Assembly: GCF_011044495.1 (NCBI RefSeq)
Contig: NZ_CP049143.1
Coordinates: 4,092,001-4,156,000 of the forward strand
Length of the DNA: 64,000 nt
Origin: Roseimicrobium sp. ORNL1
Lineage (GTDB): Bacteria > Verrucomicrobiota > Verrucomicrobiia > Verrucomicrobiales > Verrucomicrobiaceae
Direction: 5' to 3'
Part shown: in pieces, positions 9,021 through 18,326 of the stretch
Layout of the letters: the number at the start of each line of letters is the position of its first letter
Numbering within the stretch: the first letter of the stretch is position 1
Translations under genes and position numbers: made by a program
Notes under the pieces: model-generated
Told to the model about the DNA's origin: nothing
The model's database searches: none
What the model saw: the letters and a program-made list of their open reading frames with translations, nothing else

Positions 9021-10184
9021 ATGAAAACATTCATCGAGAGTATCGCTGCGCGAGTTTCGCAAGTCTGGCGCACACCCGACCTTCCGCGCCGTGGGCACAC
9101 GTATCGATGCCGATGTGGCCGTCCCATTTTCTTTCGCAACAGCAGGTGCCTCGGCTGCGGCGCGGAGCTCGGTTACGAGCCTGATCTTGCGGAGGTTCGA
9201 GCGCTTGAGCCCGGTGCCACCCCGGTAGAATGGCGCCTCGCTGGAGAAGAATCTCCATCGCCCGTTTTTCGGCGCTGCGCCAATCTCAACGCGCCCGCTG
9301 GATGCAACTGGCTGGTGCCTGCGAAGCACCCCTCGGAACTCTGCCTGTCTTGCCGGCTGAATCGCACGATCCCCAACCTGAGCGATGCGGATAACTGCCG
9401 CTACTGGCGCTCGATCGAAAACGCGAAGCGTCGGCTCGTGGCACAGTTGCTTGCCGTCGGTTTGCCCGTGACATCCAAAGTGGAAGAGGACCCAGAGCGC
9501 GGCGTGATGTTCGACTTCCTGCGTTCACCGCCCGAGGGGCCGCGTGTGATGACCAGTCACGGCAACGGCCTGATCACCCTCAACGTCGAGGAAGCGGACG
9601 ATGCCGTTCGCGAGAAGACCCGGTACGAAATGCATGAGCCCTACCGTACCCTGCTGGGGCATTTCCGGCATGAGATCGGCCACTACTATTGGGACCGCCT
9701 CATCGCCGGCACACCGTGGCACGAGAAGTTCCGAGCGCTCTTCGGAGATGAGCGGGAAGACTACGCCGCAGCCCTGCGTCGTAACTACGAGAGCGGACCA
9801 CCGCCCGACTGGCCGGACCACTACATCAGTTCCTACGCCACGGTGCATCCGTGGGAGGACTGGGCGGAGTGCTTCGCGCACTATCTGCACCTCGTGGACA
9901 GTCTCGACACGGCACTGGGGTTTGGCATGACGGGTGACGACGTCGAGGCAGAGGTCGAGCCCTTCAAGCTTGAGGACCTCTATGATCCGGAAGACTCGGA
10001 TGCAAAACGCGTCCTTTCGCTGGTCAATTCCTGGATGGAACTGGTCATGGCGCTCAATGAACTCGCCCGCAGCATGGGCCAGCAGGACTTCTATCCCTTC
10101 GTGATGTCACGTACGGTGCTGCGCAAGTTGCACTTCATCCAGCTCGTGGTGAAGAGCGAGCGGGAAGCCACGGCGACCGAGTGA
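9021..10184 (+). CDS. Putative zinc-binding metallopeptidase with N-terminal zinc ribbon
   Basis: This is 387 residues from the ATG giving MKTFIESIAA; the frame is open further upstream. Residues 30-46 carry a zinc ribbon (CRC...CLGC). A second Cys-rich stretch (RRCANL...GCNW...CLSC) follows. The gluzincin-like HEIGH motif is at about 217-221, with a downstream WEDWAECFAHYLH segment that can supply the third ligand. This matches the uncharacterised putative zinc-binding peptidase family (Pfam Peptidase_Mx type). No signal peptide is visible, so it is probably cytosolic. Substrate unknown. Confidence 0.75.
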   Translation: MKTFIESIAARVSQVWRTPDLPRRGHTYRCRCGRPIFFRNSRCLGCGAELGYEPDLAEVRALEPGATPVEWRLAGEESPSPVFRRCANLNAPAGCNWLVPAKHPSELCLSCRLNRTIPNLSDADNCRYWRSIENAKRRLVAQLLAVGLPVTSKVEEDPERGVMFDFLRSPPEGPRVMTSHGNGLITLNVEEADDAVREKTRYEMHEPYRTLLGHFRHEIGHYYWDRLIAGTPWHEKFRALFGDEREDYAAALRRNYESGPPPDWPDHYISSYATVHPWEDWAECFAHYLHLVDSLDTALGFGMTGDDVEAEVEPFKLEDLYDPEDSDAKRVLSLVNSWMELVMALNELARSMGQQDFYPFVMSRTVLRKLHFIQLVVKSEREATATE

Positions 10185-10208
10185 ACCTAAAACGACTGCA
10201 CCTGCCTC

Positions 10209-10688
10209 CTATTCGGACAGCACGGCCCGGGCAAATGCCTGGAGTTGCGCGCCGGTGAGGACGCCGAGGGTGAGCACCTTCGCCACCTCGCCGACCACAA
10301 AGGCGATGTGATGCCAGGTTTGAGGCGGCATGCGGCCAGCCAGGATCTCCGCCACACGGAAATCCAGCGCGGGATACAACACGAAGGTCTGGACGGCGAG
10401 AATGGCCGTGGCCACCCCGAGCAGGATCACACTGCCGCGTGTGCGCACCGCCCGGATACGCAGGACAAAGAACCAGGAAAACGCGCAGCACACCCACTCG
10501 ATGCGGTTCAGCCGGTGAAACACCACATGGCCAATCTGCAGCGCGTGCTGCAGGGCCGGAGTGATCACCTCGGAATTCTCAATCTTGAGCGCCTGAAACT
10601 TCGCGGGCGCCTCTACAAAGCTGATTGCCACCACGAAAGTGAGCCAGATGAGAGTGATGACAAAGGAGTAGAGAGCGAGGCGGCGCAT
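10209..10688 (-). CDS. Small four-helix integral membrane protein
   Basis: The product is 159 residues with four hydrophobic segments: near the N-terminus (FVITLIWLTFVVAISF), around 68-80, around 88-105, and a final one about 125-145. A conserved-looking SFVEAPAKF follows the first helix, reminiscent of DUF4149-type small membrane proteins, though the match is weak. It converges with the metallopeptidase gene, with 24 bp between the stops. Function unknown. Confidence 0.6.
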   Translation of the reverse strand: MRRLALYSFVITLIWLTFVVAISFVEAPAKFQALKIENSEVITPALQHALQIGHVVFHRLNRIEWVCCAFSWFFVLRIRAVRTRGSVILLGVATAILAVQTFVLYPALDFRVAEILAGRMPPQTWHHIAFVVGEVAKVLTLGVLTGAQLQAFARAVLSE

Positions 10689-10903
10689 GGGCAGCGATGG
10701 TCCCGTGAACCCCGGCCCAGGTCAATCGGACAATCGAGCGACCTGCTGAGACATTGCGCCACACTAAATGAGGGATTACCTTAATTTTTCACTCGACACG
10801 CACATGGTCATTTGGCAAGATGAACAATATTGCGTGAACATTTACAATAAACTGTGCTATCTCCGGCTACTGTAGCAGCGGCTCAATCTTCAACATTGAT
10901 TGT

Positions 10904-11092
10904 ATGTTCTGGAAGAAACTCACGATTCAACTGCGGGGAAAATCCCCTATGGTGTTCGTTGGTAGAATCGAGCGTTGCGGGACCCAGCTCTGCGCCGTCC
11001 GCAGCGAGGAAAACGAGGTGGTGTTCCAGTATCGTCCTGACGACGTCGAGTCCTTGATTGAAGAGGAAGCGGACGAGATGGTCTTTGCGTAA
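10904..11092 (+). CDS. Small hypothetical protein
   Basis: The product is 62 residues: basic N-terminus (MFWKKLTIQLRGKSP), a short beta-rich middle and a very acidic C-terminus (VESLIEEEADEMVFA). Upstream sequence 10770-10900 is AT-richer than average and could hold a promoter, but no ribosome site is clear. I do not recognise the family. A chance ORF cannot be excluded. Confidence 0.4.
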   Translation: MFWKKLTIQLRGKSPMVFVGRIERCGTQLCAVRSEENEVVFQYRPDDVESLIEEEADEMVFA

Positions 11093-11207
11093 ACGCCGCA
11101 CAAGAGAGCATCGAACCGAGTAGATCGACTCCATCAGCACGCACGCAAACTGCGCGGACATCTGGGCGTGCCGCCTGACTGGGGATACAGCGGGTTTTCC
11201 ACCCTGC

Positions 11208-12239
11208 TCAGCTCTTCTTGATCCGGCTTCCGCCAATGGTGGGGCCACCAGAGCCACCGTCGGTATCATCGTGCTTTTTGTATTGCTCGAAGGTTTTGCC
11301 CAGTTCCTTCCGGTCGATTTCTTTTCCAAACCGCTTCGACTGCTTTTTCCACTGCCCCTCCTCGTCCAGAACTTCGGACACTTTCTTTTTTCCGACCTGG
11401 GGTGTCTCCCCGGAAGGTTCCATGGTGTTGCTGTTTGAATTCGAATTCGAGTTGGAATTCGAGAGACTGGTGGACGTGGTTGTCTGAGTTTGGGTTTGAG
11501 TCTGTGTCTGCATCTGCTGCTCACCCAGGCTCTGCCTTGCCTGCTGCATGCGTGCATTCGTCTCCAGCGCCACGCGATCGAATTCCTGCTGCATAGACGG
11601 CGGGCAGGGCATCTCTCGCTTGTCCTTGATGAATTCTCCATTCACAAAGACCTTGTCGTCAGGCAGGCCACTGAACTGCCCCCAGCGCATGGAAACCATT
11701 CCAGATGTTCCTATCTCCTGGTCCCCTGGTCCAATCTCCCCGCCATGCGATTGCCCTGAGATCCCTGATTGAATGAGCGCCTTCTCGAGTTCCCCGGCGA
11801 TCCTCTTCAATTCCTCTTCGTCCTTCGCGTAGATGGTGATGAACTTGCCGCGCTGGAGGGGTTCCAGGTCGTGCGTGTATTTGTCCAGTTCCGCGACCTT
11901 GTGATGCACTCCGCCGAGCACGCCTCCGGATTTCTGGTCGAAGAGCGGCAGTACCGTCTTCGCCACGGCGACTGCCTGGTGGGGATGTGCAGAGACATGG
12001 ATCTTGTACCCCTGCTTGTGCCACACAGACTCAGAGGGCTCCTTTCCATTTTGCATCTTGGTGACAGAGATCCTGTCCTCGTTACCGGACGCGAAGAAAC
12101 CTTTCATCAAGAGATACTTCGAGCCGCCAACGACATCTTCATATTGATCCATGCCCGCGATGGGGCACAACTGCAGCAACTGCTTGCGCTGCTCTTCCAC
12201 GACTTCCTCATTTACTCCTTCGTAAATGGTTTCAGGCAT
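11208..12239 (-). CDS. Candidate phosphothreonine/phosphoserine lyase-like protein with Q/T/S/N-rich linker
   Basis: This is 343 residues from the ATG at 12239; the frame is open to a TTG at 12329, so the start is uncertain. Residues 77-190 resemble the SpvC/OspF effector lyases and the lyase domain of class III/IV lanthionine synthetases: KIHVSA (His81), HHKVAEL (Lys114), RGKFITIYAKDEE (Arg130, Tyr137) and SMRWGQF (Arg185). From the family as I recall it, the His, Lys, Tyr and Arg occupy corresponding positions. The family removes phosphate from pThr/pSer by beta-elimination. Residues about 243-271 are an alternating QT/TS/SN tract, then a Lys-rich tail. No signal peptide. Activity is inferred from pattern only. 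Confidence 0.5.
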   Translation of the reverse strand: MPETIYEGVNEEVVEEQRKQLLQLCPIAGMDQYEDVVGGSKYLLMKGFFASGNEDRISVTKMQNGKEPSESVWHKQGYKIHVSAHPHQAVAVAKTVLPLFDQKSGGVLGGVHHKVAELDKYTHDLEPLQRGKFITIYAKDEEELKRIAGELEKALIQSGISGQSHGGEIGPGDQEIGTSGMVSMRWGQFSGLPDDKVFVNGEFIKDKREMPCPPSMQQEFDRVALETNARMQQARQSLGEQQMQTQTQTQTQTTTSTSLSNSNSNSNSNSNTMEPSGETPQVGKKKVSEVLDEEGQWKKQSKRFGKEIDRKELGKTFEQYKKHDDTDGGSGGPTIGGSRIKKS

Positions 12240-12439
12240 GTGAAAGCATACGCCCAAAATGTGGGAGTCCAGCAAGGTTGAGCCATTCTTTAATGTAGCA
12301 AATTGCAAGCTTTTCGCATCCCCAGGCAAGCCAGCACTGCGGGGCAGAAAACAACTGAAGAAGCGCCTGGCTCAGGAAGCCATCATCCGCCCGTCCTTGG
12401 AGCCGCGAGATTGAGATGTCTACGCCCCTGTTGCTGGGC

Positions 12440-14185
12440 TCACTTCCCCGGCAACTCCCACACGGGATCGAACTCGCCGCCATTGGTCTTCAGCAAAGCC
12501 TCGACGACTCGCGACATAAGTAACAGCGAAGGCCCATCGTCGGGATAGTCATCAAGGAGCTGGCCGAGAAGACCGGAGGCTTTGCGAAACTCGGCCGTCT
12601 CAAAAAAGTGAAGCGCAGTCTCGTACTCGGTGCGGAGACGGTGCCACGGGTCCGTGTCATCCGCGCCTTCCAACTCATGGATGTACACGGCTGCATTGAT
12701 GTTGTTCACGCGAATCCGGCCGAGACGACGCGAGAAGATAGGCGCGGTGAGGCGCTCGATGGTGTTGCTCGTGGCCAGCATGCGCACGCGGGCGTATTTG
12801 CACGCACCCTGGATGCGGCTGGCGAGGTTCACCGTATTCCCCAGTGCGCCGTACTTGAACTTTTGCGGTGTGCCGATGTTTCCCACGTAGGCATCGCCGG
12901 TATTGATGCCCACGGAGATCTCGGTGGCATGGCCGATTTCCTTCTCCCACTTTTCGTTCAGCTCGGGAAGCGCGGCCTGCATGGCCAGCGCAGTGCGGCA
13001 CGCTCGGTCGGCGTGATCCGGCTGATGATGCGGCGCACCCCAGAGGGCCATGACCTGGTCACCGGTGAAGTCTACCAGCACACCCTCCTCCTCCATGATG
13101 CAGGCAGACATGGTGCCCAGCACATCGCTGAGCCAGCGGATGGTTCGCTCAGGGCCGTGGCGCTCACTCACGCGGCTGAATCCTGCGATATCACAAAATA
13201 ATACACTCACCTCCACGCTCCGGCCGGCGGCGAGCTGCTCCGGATGGCGGTGCAGGTGGCGGGCCAGCTCCGGCGTGAAGTACTGCGCCAGCTCACGCTC
13301 GCGCAGGCGCTGGCGCTCCAGGCACGCATTCACCCGCGCGCGCAGCAGCCGGAGATCGATGGGCCGCGCGAGGAAATCCACCGCGCCCATCTCAATGCCG
13401 CGGATGGCATTCGCATTGGCATCCAATCCGGAGATGATGATGACAAAGGTGTAGCGCAGCTTGCGGCGTTGCTTCAGGGCGCGCAACACCTCGAAGCCAT
13501 TCAGCTCAGGCATCACGAGGTCCAGCAGAATGAGGTCAAAATCCATCTCATCCACGCGCTCGAGCGCCTCCTTGCCCGTGGTGGCGAAGACGACCTCATG
13601 CCCCTGCGCGGCGAGGAAGCGTCCCAGCACCTCGCGACTTCCAGCACTGTCGTCCGCCACCAAGATGGTGGCTCCGGAAACAGGTGCGCGCTCAGCCTCT
13701 TCATCATCCTCGCAGGGCAGTGTCAGCTTTGCCGAGGGCGGGCTGATGGCGAGATCGATGCCGCGCTCTGGCGCGATGTAGTCGCGATTGCGATCCAGCA
13801 CGATCACGCACGCATGCGCATGCTCCATGATGGACGTGAGCTCACACTGCACCGTCTCCGGCTGTTCCTCCTCCTCCAGCACGAGCTGGCAACGGCCCAG
13901 GATATTCTGCAGGAAGCCGCGCAACTCATGCCTCAGTCCCTGAAGGTCCTCTCCGGAGACAAGATGAGGCTCCATGAAATGCTCCGTCGCGAGCCGCTCC
14001 CTCACAAGGCGGTAAATGCCCAGCGCCGCCTGCCGGATACGCTCCACGTCACGATGCCATCCCGGCAACTCCTGTCCCTCCACGAGTCCATGCAAAAGAA
14101 TCTGCGCCGCGCTGGACATGGCGTCCGCGTGCTCTTCCATCGTATCCCGCAGGACCTGGAGCTGAGTTGGAGCGCTGGTACTCAC
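12440..14185 (-). CDS. Response regulator fused to class III adenylate/guanylate cyclase
   Basis: The protein has 581 residues. Residues 1-140 contain an HisKA-like helical stretch (RHELRGFLQNILGRCQLVLE) with no ATPase domain. A receiver domain follows (ATILVADDS, phospho-acceptor in LILLDLVMP, KP pair replaced by LARP). The class III cyclase domain carries metal-binding VLFCDIAGFS and VDFTGDQVMALWG, the substrate-specifying Lys region QKFKYGALGNTVN, and a transition-state Arg in ASRIQ. It makes cyclic nucleotide, probably cAMP given the Lys, under phospho-control. The start overlaps the preceding receiver gene by 4 bp (ATGA), so the two are co-translated. Confidence 0.88.
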   Translation of the reverse strand: MSTSAPTQLQVLRDTMEEHADAMSSAAQILLHGLVEGQELPGWHRDVERIRQAALGIYRLVRERLATEHFMEPHLVSGEDLQGLRHELRGFLQNILGRCQLVLEEEEQPETVQCELTSIMEHAHACVIVLDRNRDYIAPERGIDLAISPPSAKLTLPCEDDEEAERAPVSGATILVADDSAGSREVLGRFLAAQGHEVVFATTGKEALERVDEMDFDLILLDLVMPELNGFEVLRALKQRRKLRYTFVIIISGLDANANAIRGIEMGAVDFLARPIDLRLLRARVNACLERQRLRERELAQYFTPELARHLHRHPEQLAAGRSVEVSVLFCDIAGFSRVSERHGPERTIRWLSDVLGTMSACIMEEEGVLVDFTGDQVMALWGAPHHQPDHADRACRTALAMQAALPELNEKWEKEIGHATEISVGINTGDAYVGNIGTPQKFKYGALGNTVNLASRIQGACKYARVRMLATSNTIERLTAPIFSRRLGRIRVNNINAAVYIHELEGADDTDPWHRLRTEYETALHFFETAEFRKASGLLGQLLDDYPDDGPSLLLMSRVVEALLKTNGGEFDPVWELPGK

Positions 14186-14586
14186 TGGGGTTTGGATTTC
14201 TTGAGTGCGAGTTCGATGGCCTCGGTCAGGTGCATGAAGTTCTCAATCGGCTTCGCCAGCATATCCACGCAGCCCGCATCCAGAATGGCCGCACGGAACA
14301 TGGTCATCATATGACCTGTCAGAGCGATGATTGGAATGGACACCAACTCCGGCTTGGCCTTGATGGCAAGCACGGCATCCAGGCCGGCACGATCACTCAC
14401 GTCCCCCGTGGAACTCACCGGCATGCGCATGTCCATGAGAATCAAATCCGGCCTCAGCGACTCCGCCATGGACACCGCATCGGCCGCATTCTGCGCGACC
14501 TTCACCGTATGGCCACGTCGCGGGAGGAGGCGGGAGCAGATCTCCACCATGTCATCGTCGTCGTCTGCTATGAGGATGTTGGGCAT
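14182..14586 (-). CDS. Stand-alone receiver (CheY-like) protein
   Basis: The protein has 134 residues forming one receiver domain: acidic cluster ADDDDD at 7-12, phospho-acceptor Asp52 in LILMDMRMP, Thr90 in ALTGH and Lys112 in LAKP. An unusual 12-residue insertion (SSTGDVSDRAG) follows the phospho-acceptor loop. No output domain. It sits between the hybrid kinase and the receiver-cyclase and overlaps the latter by 4 bp, so it probably relays phosphate inside the same pathway. Confidence 0.85.
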   Translation of the reverse strand: MPNILIADDDDDMVEICSRLLPRRGHTVKVAQNAADAVSMAESLRPDLILMDMRMPVSSTGDVSDRAGLDAVLAIKAKPELVSIPIIALTGHMMTMFRAAILDAGCVDMLAKPIENFMHLTEAIELALKKSKPQ

Positions 14587-14596
14587 TGGGGAAGGA

Positions 14597-14755
14597 AGTA
14601 ATCAGTAATCAGTAGTCGTTGGTCGGTAGAAGGGTGTTGGGCTCAGAAGGCAGCGGGAGTGTACATGGTTACAAAGTGGTGAAGCTGGAATTGTACTTAC
14701 TACTTACTGACCACTGTTTACTGAATACTGACCTACTGAATACTGTTTGTTAGTT
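14597..14755. repeat. Dispersed (C)AGTAATCAGTA / CAGTATTCAGTA repeats
   Basis: Both ends of the gap between the hybrid kinase and the receiver gene carry short repeats of the type AGTAATCAGTAATCAGTAG (14597-14617) and, in the other orientation, TACTTACTGACCACTG and CTGAATACTGACCTACTGAA (about 14697-14745). Related sequence recurs at 29620-29692. Confidence 0.6.
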
Positions 14756-14758
14756 TCC

Positions 14759-17700
14759 TCACCCCCTCTTCCCCTCCCCCGAAGCGGCCTGATGCACAAG
14801 ATGCAGCACCTTGTTCAACAAATCCTCCTGGGTGAAGCCGCTCTTTTCCAGCACGGTGCGGACGGAGGTGGCGAGGCGCTCGCGGTCTTCGCGGGTGACG
14901 TGCTTCGCGGTGATGACAATCACGGGGATGTCGCGCCACTGCGCGTGGAGATTGAACTCGGCGATGAACTCAAAGCCGTCCATGACCGGCATCATGAGGT
15001 CCAGCAGGATGAGTGATGGCTTCTGCTTACGAAGCTGGGTAAGAGCCTCGGCGCCGTTGGCAGCTTCGATGATGGAAATTCCATCCATGGCAAGCGTGCG
15101 GCGGAAGAGTTCACGCACATCGGGGTCGTCATCGACCACCAGAACCGGAAGGCTGGGCGCGCTGCCGCGGATGACTTTCTGCAAGGAGCCGAGCAGGTCC
15201 TCCCACGCAATGGGCTTCACCACATAATCAGCCGCGCCAAGCGCGAAGCCGTGTCGGGTTTCTTCCAGGAAGGTGACGATGATGACAGGAATGGATGCCG
15301 TGAGAGGCTCATCCTTGAGTTGGGAAAGGATATCCCAACCGCTCTGCGCGCCGGGGAGCACCACATCCAGCGTGATCACTGAGGGATGCTGCTCGCGGGC
15401 AAGGGCCATGCCTTTCTCGCCATCCTCCGCCGTGATGACACGGTATCCCTTGCCACCGAGGTAGCGCGTCATGAGCTCACGCACGGATGCGTCGTCATCG
15501 ATCACCAGAACGGTCTGCTGCGGGATGGTAGGCGCCGGCGTTGCTGCTGCTGCCAGCGATGCCGTGGTGACAGGAGCCGCAGGTCGCTGCTCCAGCGGAC
15601 GTCGTGGCGCCCCGCTGCGCTCTGGAACAGCCGCAGGCACACGCACCGTAAAGGTAGATCCCTGACCGAACTCACTGCGACAGGTGATGGTGCCTCCCAT
15701 GAGTTCGCAGAGTCCCTTGGAGATCACCAGGCCCAATCCGGTGCCGGTCTTGTTTCCCTCTCGTGCAGAGAGTTTTTTGAATCGCACAAAGAGTCCCTGC
15801 ATCTCCTCCGGTTTCATGCCTCGGCCGGTGTCGGAGACATCGATGCTGATCCAGTCCTTACCCGTGGCATCCGTATCCCGGCTCGCGTTGAGCGTGACGG
15901 TTCCGTTCTGGGTGAACTTGCACGCGTTGGATACGAGGTTTGTCAGCACCTGCTGGAGCCGCGCGCGGTCGTTGAAGATGATGCCCAGACTCTCCGCCCC
16001 TCCCAGTTCCAGCTTGTTCTTCTTTTCAGCAGCCTGCGGCACCATCGAATCCCGAAGGGACGTGAGGAAGGCTGCGGCATCCAGCTCTTCCGGATCGAGT
16101 TCCACACCACCCATGATGATCTTCTGGTAGTCGAGGATGTCATCGATGAGGCGCCGCAGGTACGTGGCGGCGGAGCGGAGTTTGGAGAGGTCGTGTTTCT
16201 GCTCTTCGGTTGGGTCGGAGAGTTCGAGGAACTGGAGGAAGCCGAAGATGGAATTGAGCGGCTGGCGGAGTTCATGGCTCACGCTGGCCAGGAAGGCATC
16301 CTTCGCAGACGCCAGGCCGCGGAGTTGCTCGTTGGCCGCGCGCACTTCTGCAGTCTGCTCCTGCACACGGAAATCGAGGTCCGCATTGAGCTGGCGCAGT
16401 TGCTCGTGGCCATTGAGCACCTGCCGTAGGAGGGCCTCGAGGCTGCGCGCGATGTCGCCCACCTCATCGTGCTTTCGCACCGGCAGGGACTGGCGCACCG
16501 CTTCGATTTGATTCTGCAACTGCAAGGCTTCCGAGCCCGAGTGTGTCACCGTCTGCGCGGTGCGGGTGATGCGTGTGAGCGGGCCGATGAAATACAGCAC
16601 GATGAGGAAAGCCGCCACGCCCGCTCCTACCGCGAGCCATAATCCCGCGCGGCGGAGCGTCTGCAACTCGTGCGCGATGCTGGAAGCCAATTCCTCGCGG
16701 AAGGCGGAATAGGCGAAGTAGTACGGGATGTCGCGACCTCCGGCGACAGTGCCGTCATGCTGCGGGTGGCGCAGATGGAAGCGTGTGAGCTGCACATCCC
16801 CGTGGTCCAAGCGAACCACCGCCTCCCAGTCGATGGGCTTGCCGTCGGCAGCACCGCCAAAGCGATAGAAGTACTCCTGCTCCGTATCCCGCCGCGCCTG
16901 CTCCAGCACTTCCTTGCTGCGCGAAAGCAGGCGAATGCCCGCACTACTGCGTGAAGCTCCGCCAAAGGGAACGCCTCGCGACTCCATGCCGGAGCGGACA
17001 TGCTCCGTCCAGTCCAGCAATTCCACGCGGTTCGCGTCATGGGCAGCGACAAGCTTCTCATGCATCGCCGGCTTCAGCCTGCCCTCCAGGAAATACAGCG
17101 GGCTCTGCAGCACCTGAAAGCGTGGACGGTCGCTGCGCTGCACCTGTGCCTGCGCCTCGGTCGGTCCCCTGCCCCACTTCTCACCCTTGGTGAGGGCTTC
17201 CGATTCCGCGTAAAGATCGAAGCCGGCATAGATCTGCTCTTCCTTGCCATCCGGCTTCACGAAAGGATGCTGCAAAAAGGATCCATCCGGCCCCATGACA
17301 AACGTGAGGTGCCGCGCCGAGCGTCCACGGTCGAGCGTGACGAGCATGGTGATGACCGTCTCCGGCACCGAAGGCATGCTGCACGCAACCCAAACGGCAG
17401 GAATGCGCTGCCAGCGATCTGGCGAAGCACCGGAACTCGCGGCTCCTCCGCTCACCGGATTGAACCCCGCGGGAGTGAGCAACGAGATGATGGGGCCGAT
17501 GTGCGCGCCACTGGTGAACCGCGCACTGGCCAGCAAGGCGGCCGGAGGCTCCACCGCAGGCAGACCCGGCGTGCGGTGGAAGGTCTGCATGGCCCCTTCC
17601 GCGGGGCGCACCTCCAGCGCCAGGACGTAACGCCACCACTCCTGCTCCCCACGCTCGGCGGAGGCGCCTCGGGAGGAAAACTCCGCGAGACAAGTCTTCA

Positions 17701-18016
17701 TGGTGGCCAGTTCACGAGGATCCTTGGCGCAATGTTCCACCTGCAGGCGCGCCTGATTTACCCAGTCGATGATCTCCCAGCAGCGCAGTTCCGCCTCATC
17801 CTGCAGGTCCATGAGTTCGTGGTCCTCCACCACCTTGCGGGTGCGCTCGAAGAGCAGGGTGGGAAGCGCGAACGCCACTGCCAGCACCAGCACAAAGGCC
17901 AGCAGACCAAACTTTTCACGGATGCCGAAGCGAAGTTTCATCCCAAACCAAGTTGGCGGTTCAGCCGCCTCCATGCTGTAGGCAGTGTCTGGAGAAGGCT
18001 GTGATTTGTCAACCAT
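14759..18016 (-). CDS. Hybrid sensor histidine kinase with two receiver domains
   Basis: This is 1085 residues from the Met giving MVDKSQPSP; the frame is open 26 codons upstream. A transmembrane helix (FGLLAFVLVLAVAFALPTLLF) starts a large periplasmic sensor region of about 400 residues; a second helix (AVGAGVAAFLIVLYFIGPL) leads into HAMP, a coiled coil, HisKA with SHELRQPLNSIFGF, and HATPase_c with NLVSNACKFT, DTGRGM and GTGLGLVISKG. Two receivers follow (VLVIDDDAS...LDVVLPG, then VLVVDDDPD...LDLMMPVMDG). It heads an operon with the receiver and receiver-cyclase genes. No periplasmic ligand motif is recognised. Confidence 0.9.
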   Translation of the reverse strand: MVDKSQPSPDTAYSMEAAEPPTWFGMKLRFGIREKFGLLAFVLVLAVAFALPTLLFERTRKVVEDHELMDLQDEAELRCWEIIDWVNQARLQVEHCAKDPRELATMKTCLAEFSSRGASAERGEQEWWRYVLALEVRPAEGAMQTFHRTPGLPAVEPPAALLASARFTSGAHIGPIISLLTPAGFNPVSGGAASSGASPDRWQRIPAVWVACSMPSVPETVITMLVTLDRGRSARHLTFVMGPDGSFLQHPFVKPDGKEEQIYAGFDLYAESEALTKGEKWGRGPTEAQAQVQRSDRPRFQVLQSPLYFLEGRLKPAMHEKLVAAHDANRVELLDWTEHVRSGMESRGVPFGGASRSSAGIRLLSRSKEVLEQARRDTEQEYFYRFGGAADGKPIDWEAVVRLDHGDVQLTRFHLRHPQHDGTVAGGRDIPYYFAYSAFREELASSIAHELQTLRRAGLWLAVGAGVAAFLIVLYFIGPLTRITRTAQTVTHSGSEALQLQNQIEAVRQSLPVRKHDEVGDIARSLEALLRQVLNGHEQLRQLNADLDFRVQEQTAEVRAANEQLRGLASAKDAFLASVSHELRQPLNSIFGFLQFLELSDPTEEQKHDLSKLRSAATYLRRLIDDILDYQKIIMGGVELDPEELDAAAFLTSLRDSMVPQAAEKKNKLELGGAESLGIIFNDRARLQQVLTNLVSNACKFTQNGTVTLNASRDTDATGKDWISIDVSDTGRGMKPEEMQGLFVRFKKLSAREGNKTGTGLGLVISKGLCELMGGTITCRSEFGQGSTFTVRVPAAVPERSGAPRRPLEQRPAAPVTTASLAAAATPAPTIPQQTVLVIDDDASVRELMTRYLGGKGYRVITAEDGEKGMALAREQHPSVITLDVVLPGAQSGWDILSQLKDEPLTASIPVIIVTFLEETRHGFALGAADYVVKPIAWEDLLGSLQKVIRGSAPSLPVLVVDDDPDVRELFRRTLAMDGISIIEAANGAEALTQLRKQKPSLILLDLMMPVMDGFEFIAEFNLHAQWRDIPVIVITAKHVTREDRERLATSVRTVLEKSGFTQEDLLNKVLHLVHQAASGEGKRG

Positions 18017-18326
18017 GATGCGAAGTGACGAAGCTGGGAGAGGTGGTTGAAACTGAGAGAATGACGCGACGCGGAAGCGCTTGCCGGACCGCACAGCAGC
18101 ACGCCCTACTGGATGCAGGTCCCTCGGGGATGAGGTCGTGACAAAAGAAATTCGCGACAGGTGGCAGGGCAGAAAAAAGGAGACCCGCGCGAAAAACTCC
18201 CGCTCATCATCTTCCCATCATCTTCGCATGGCATGCTGACCACGTGGCCACCAAATGGCCCACCCCCCAAGAAACAAAGCCCCAAAACCCCTAAAAAACC
18301 CCCAACCCCCAACCCAAAAAACGAAG

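Noticed and set aside
11218-11487. Plus-strand frames opposite the lyase-like gene
   Set aside because: They arise from the repeats encoding the Q/T/S/N tract and have no independent support.
11208-12239. Lanthionine synthetase (LanKC/LanL)
   Set aside because: Only the lyase-like core resembles it; kinase and cyclase domains and a precursor peptide are absent.
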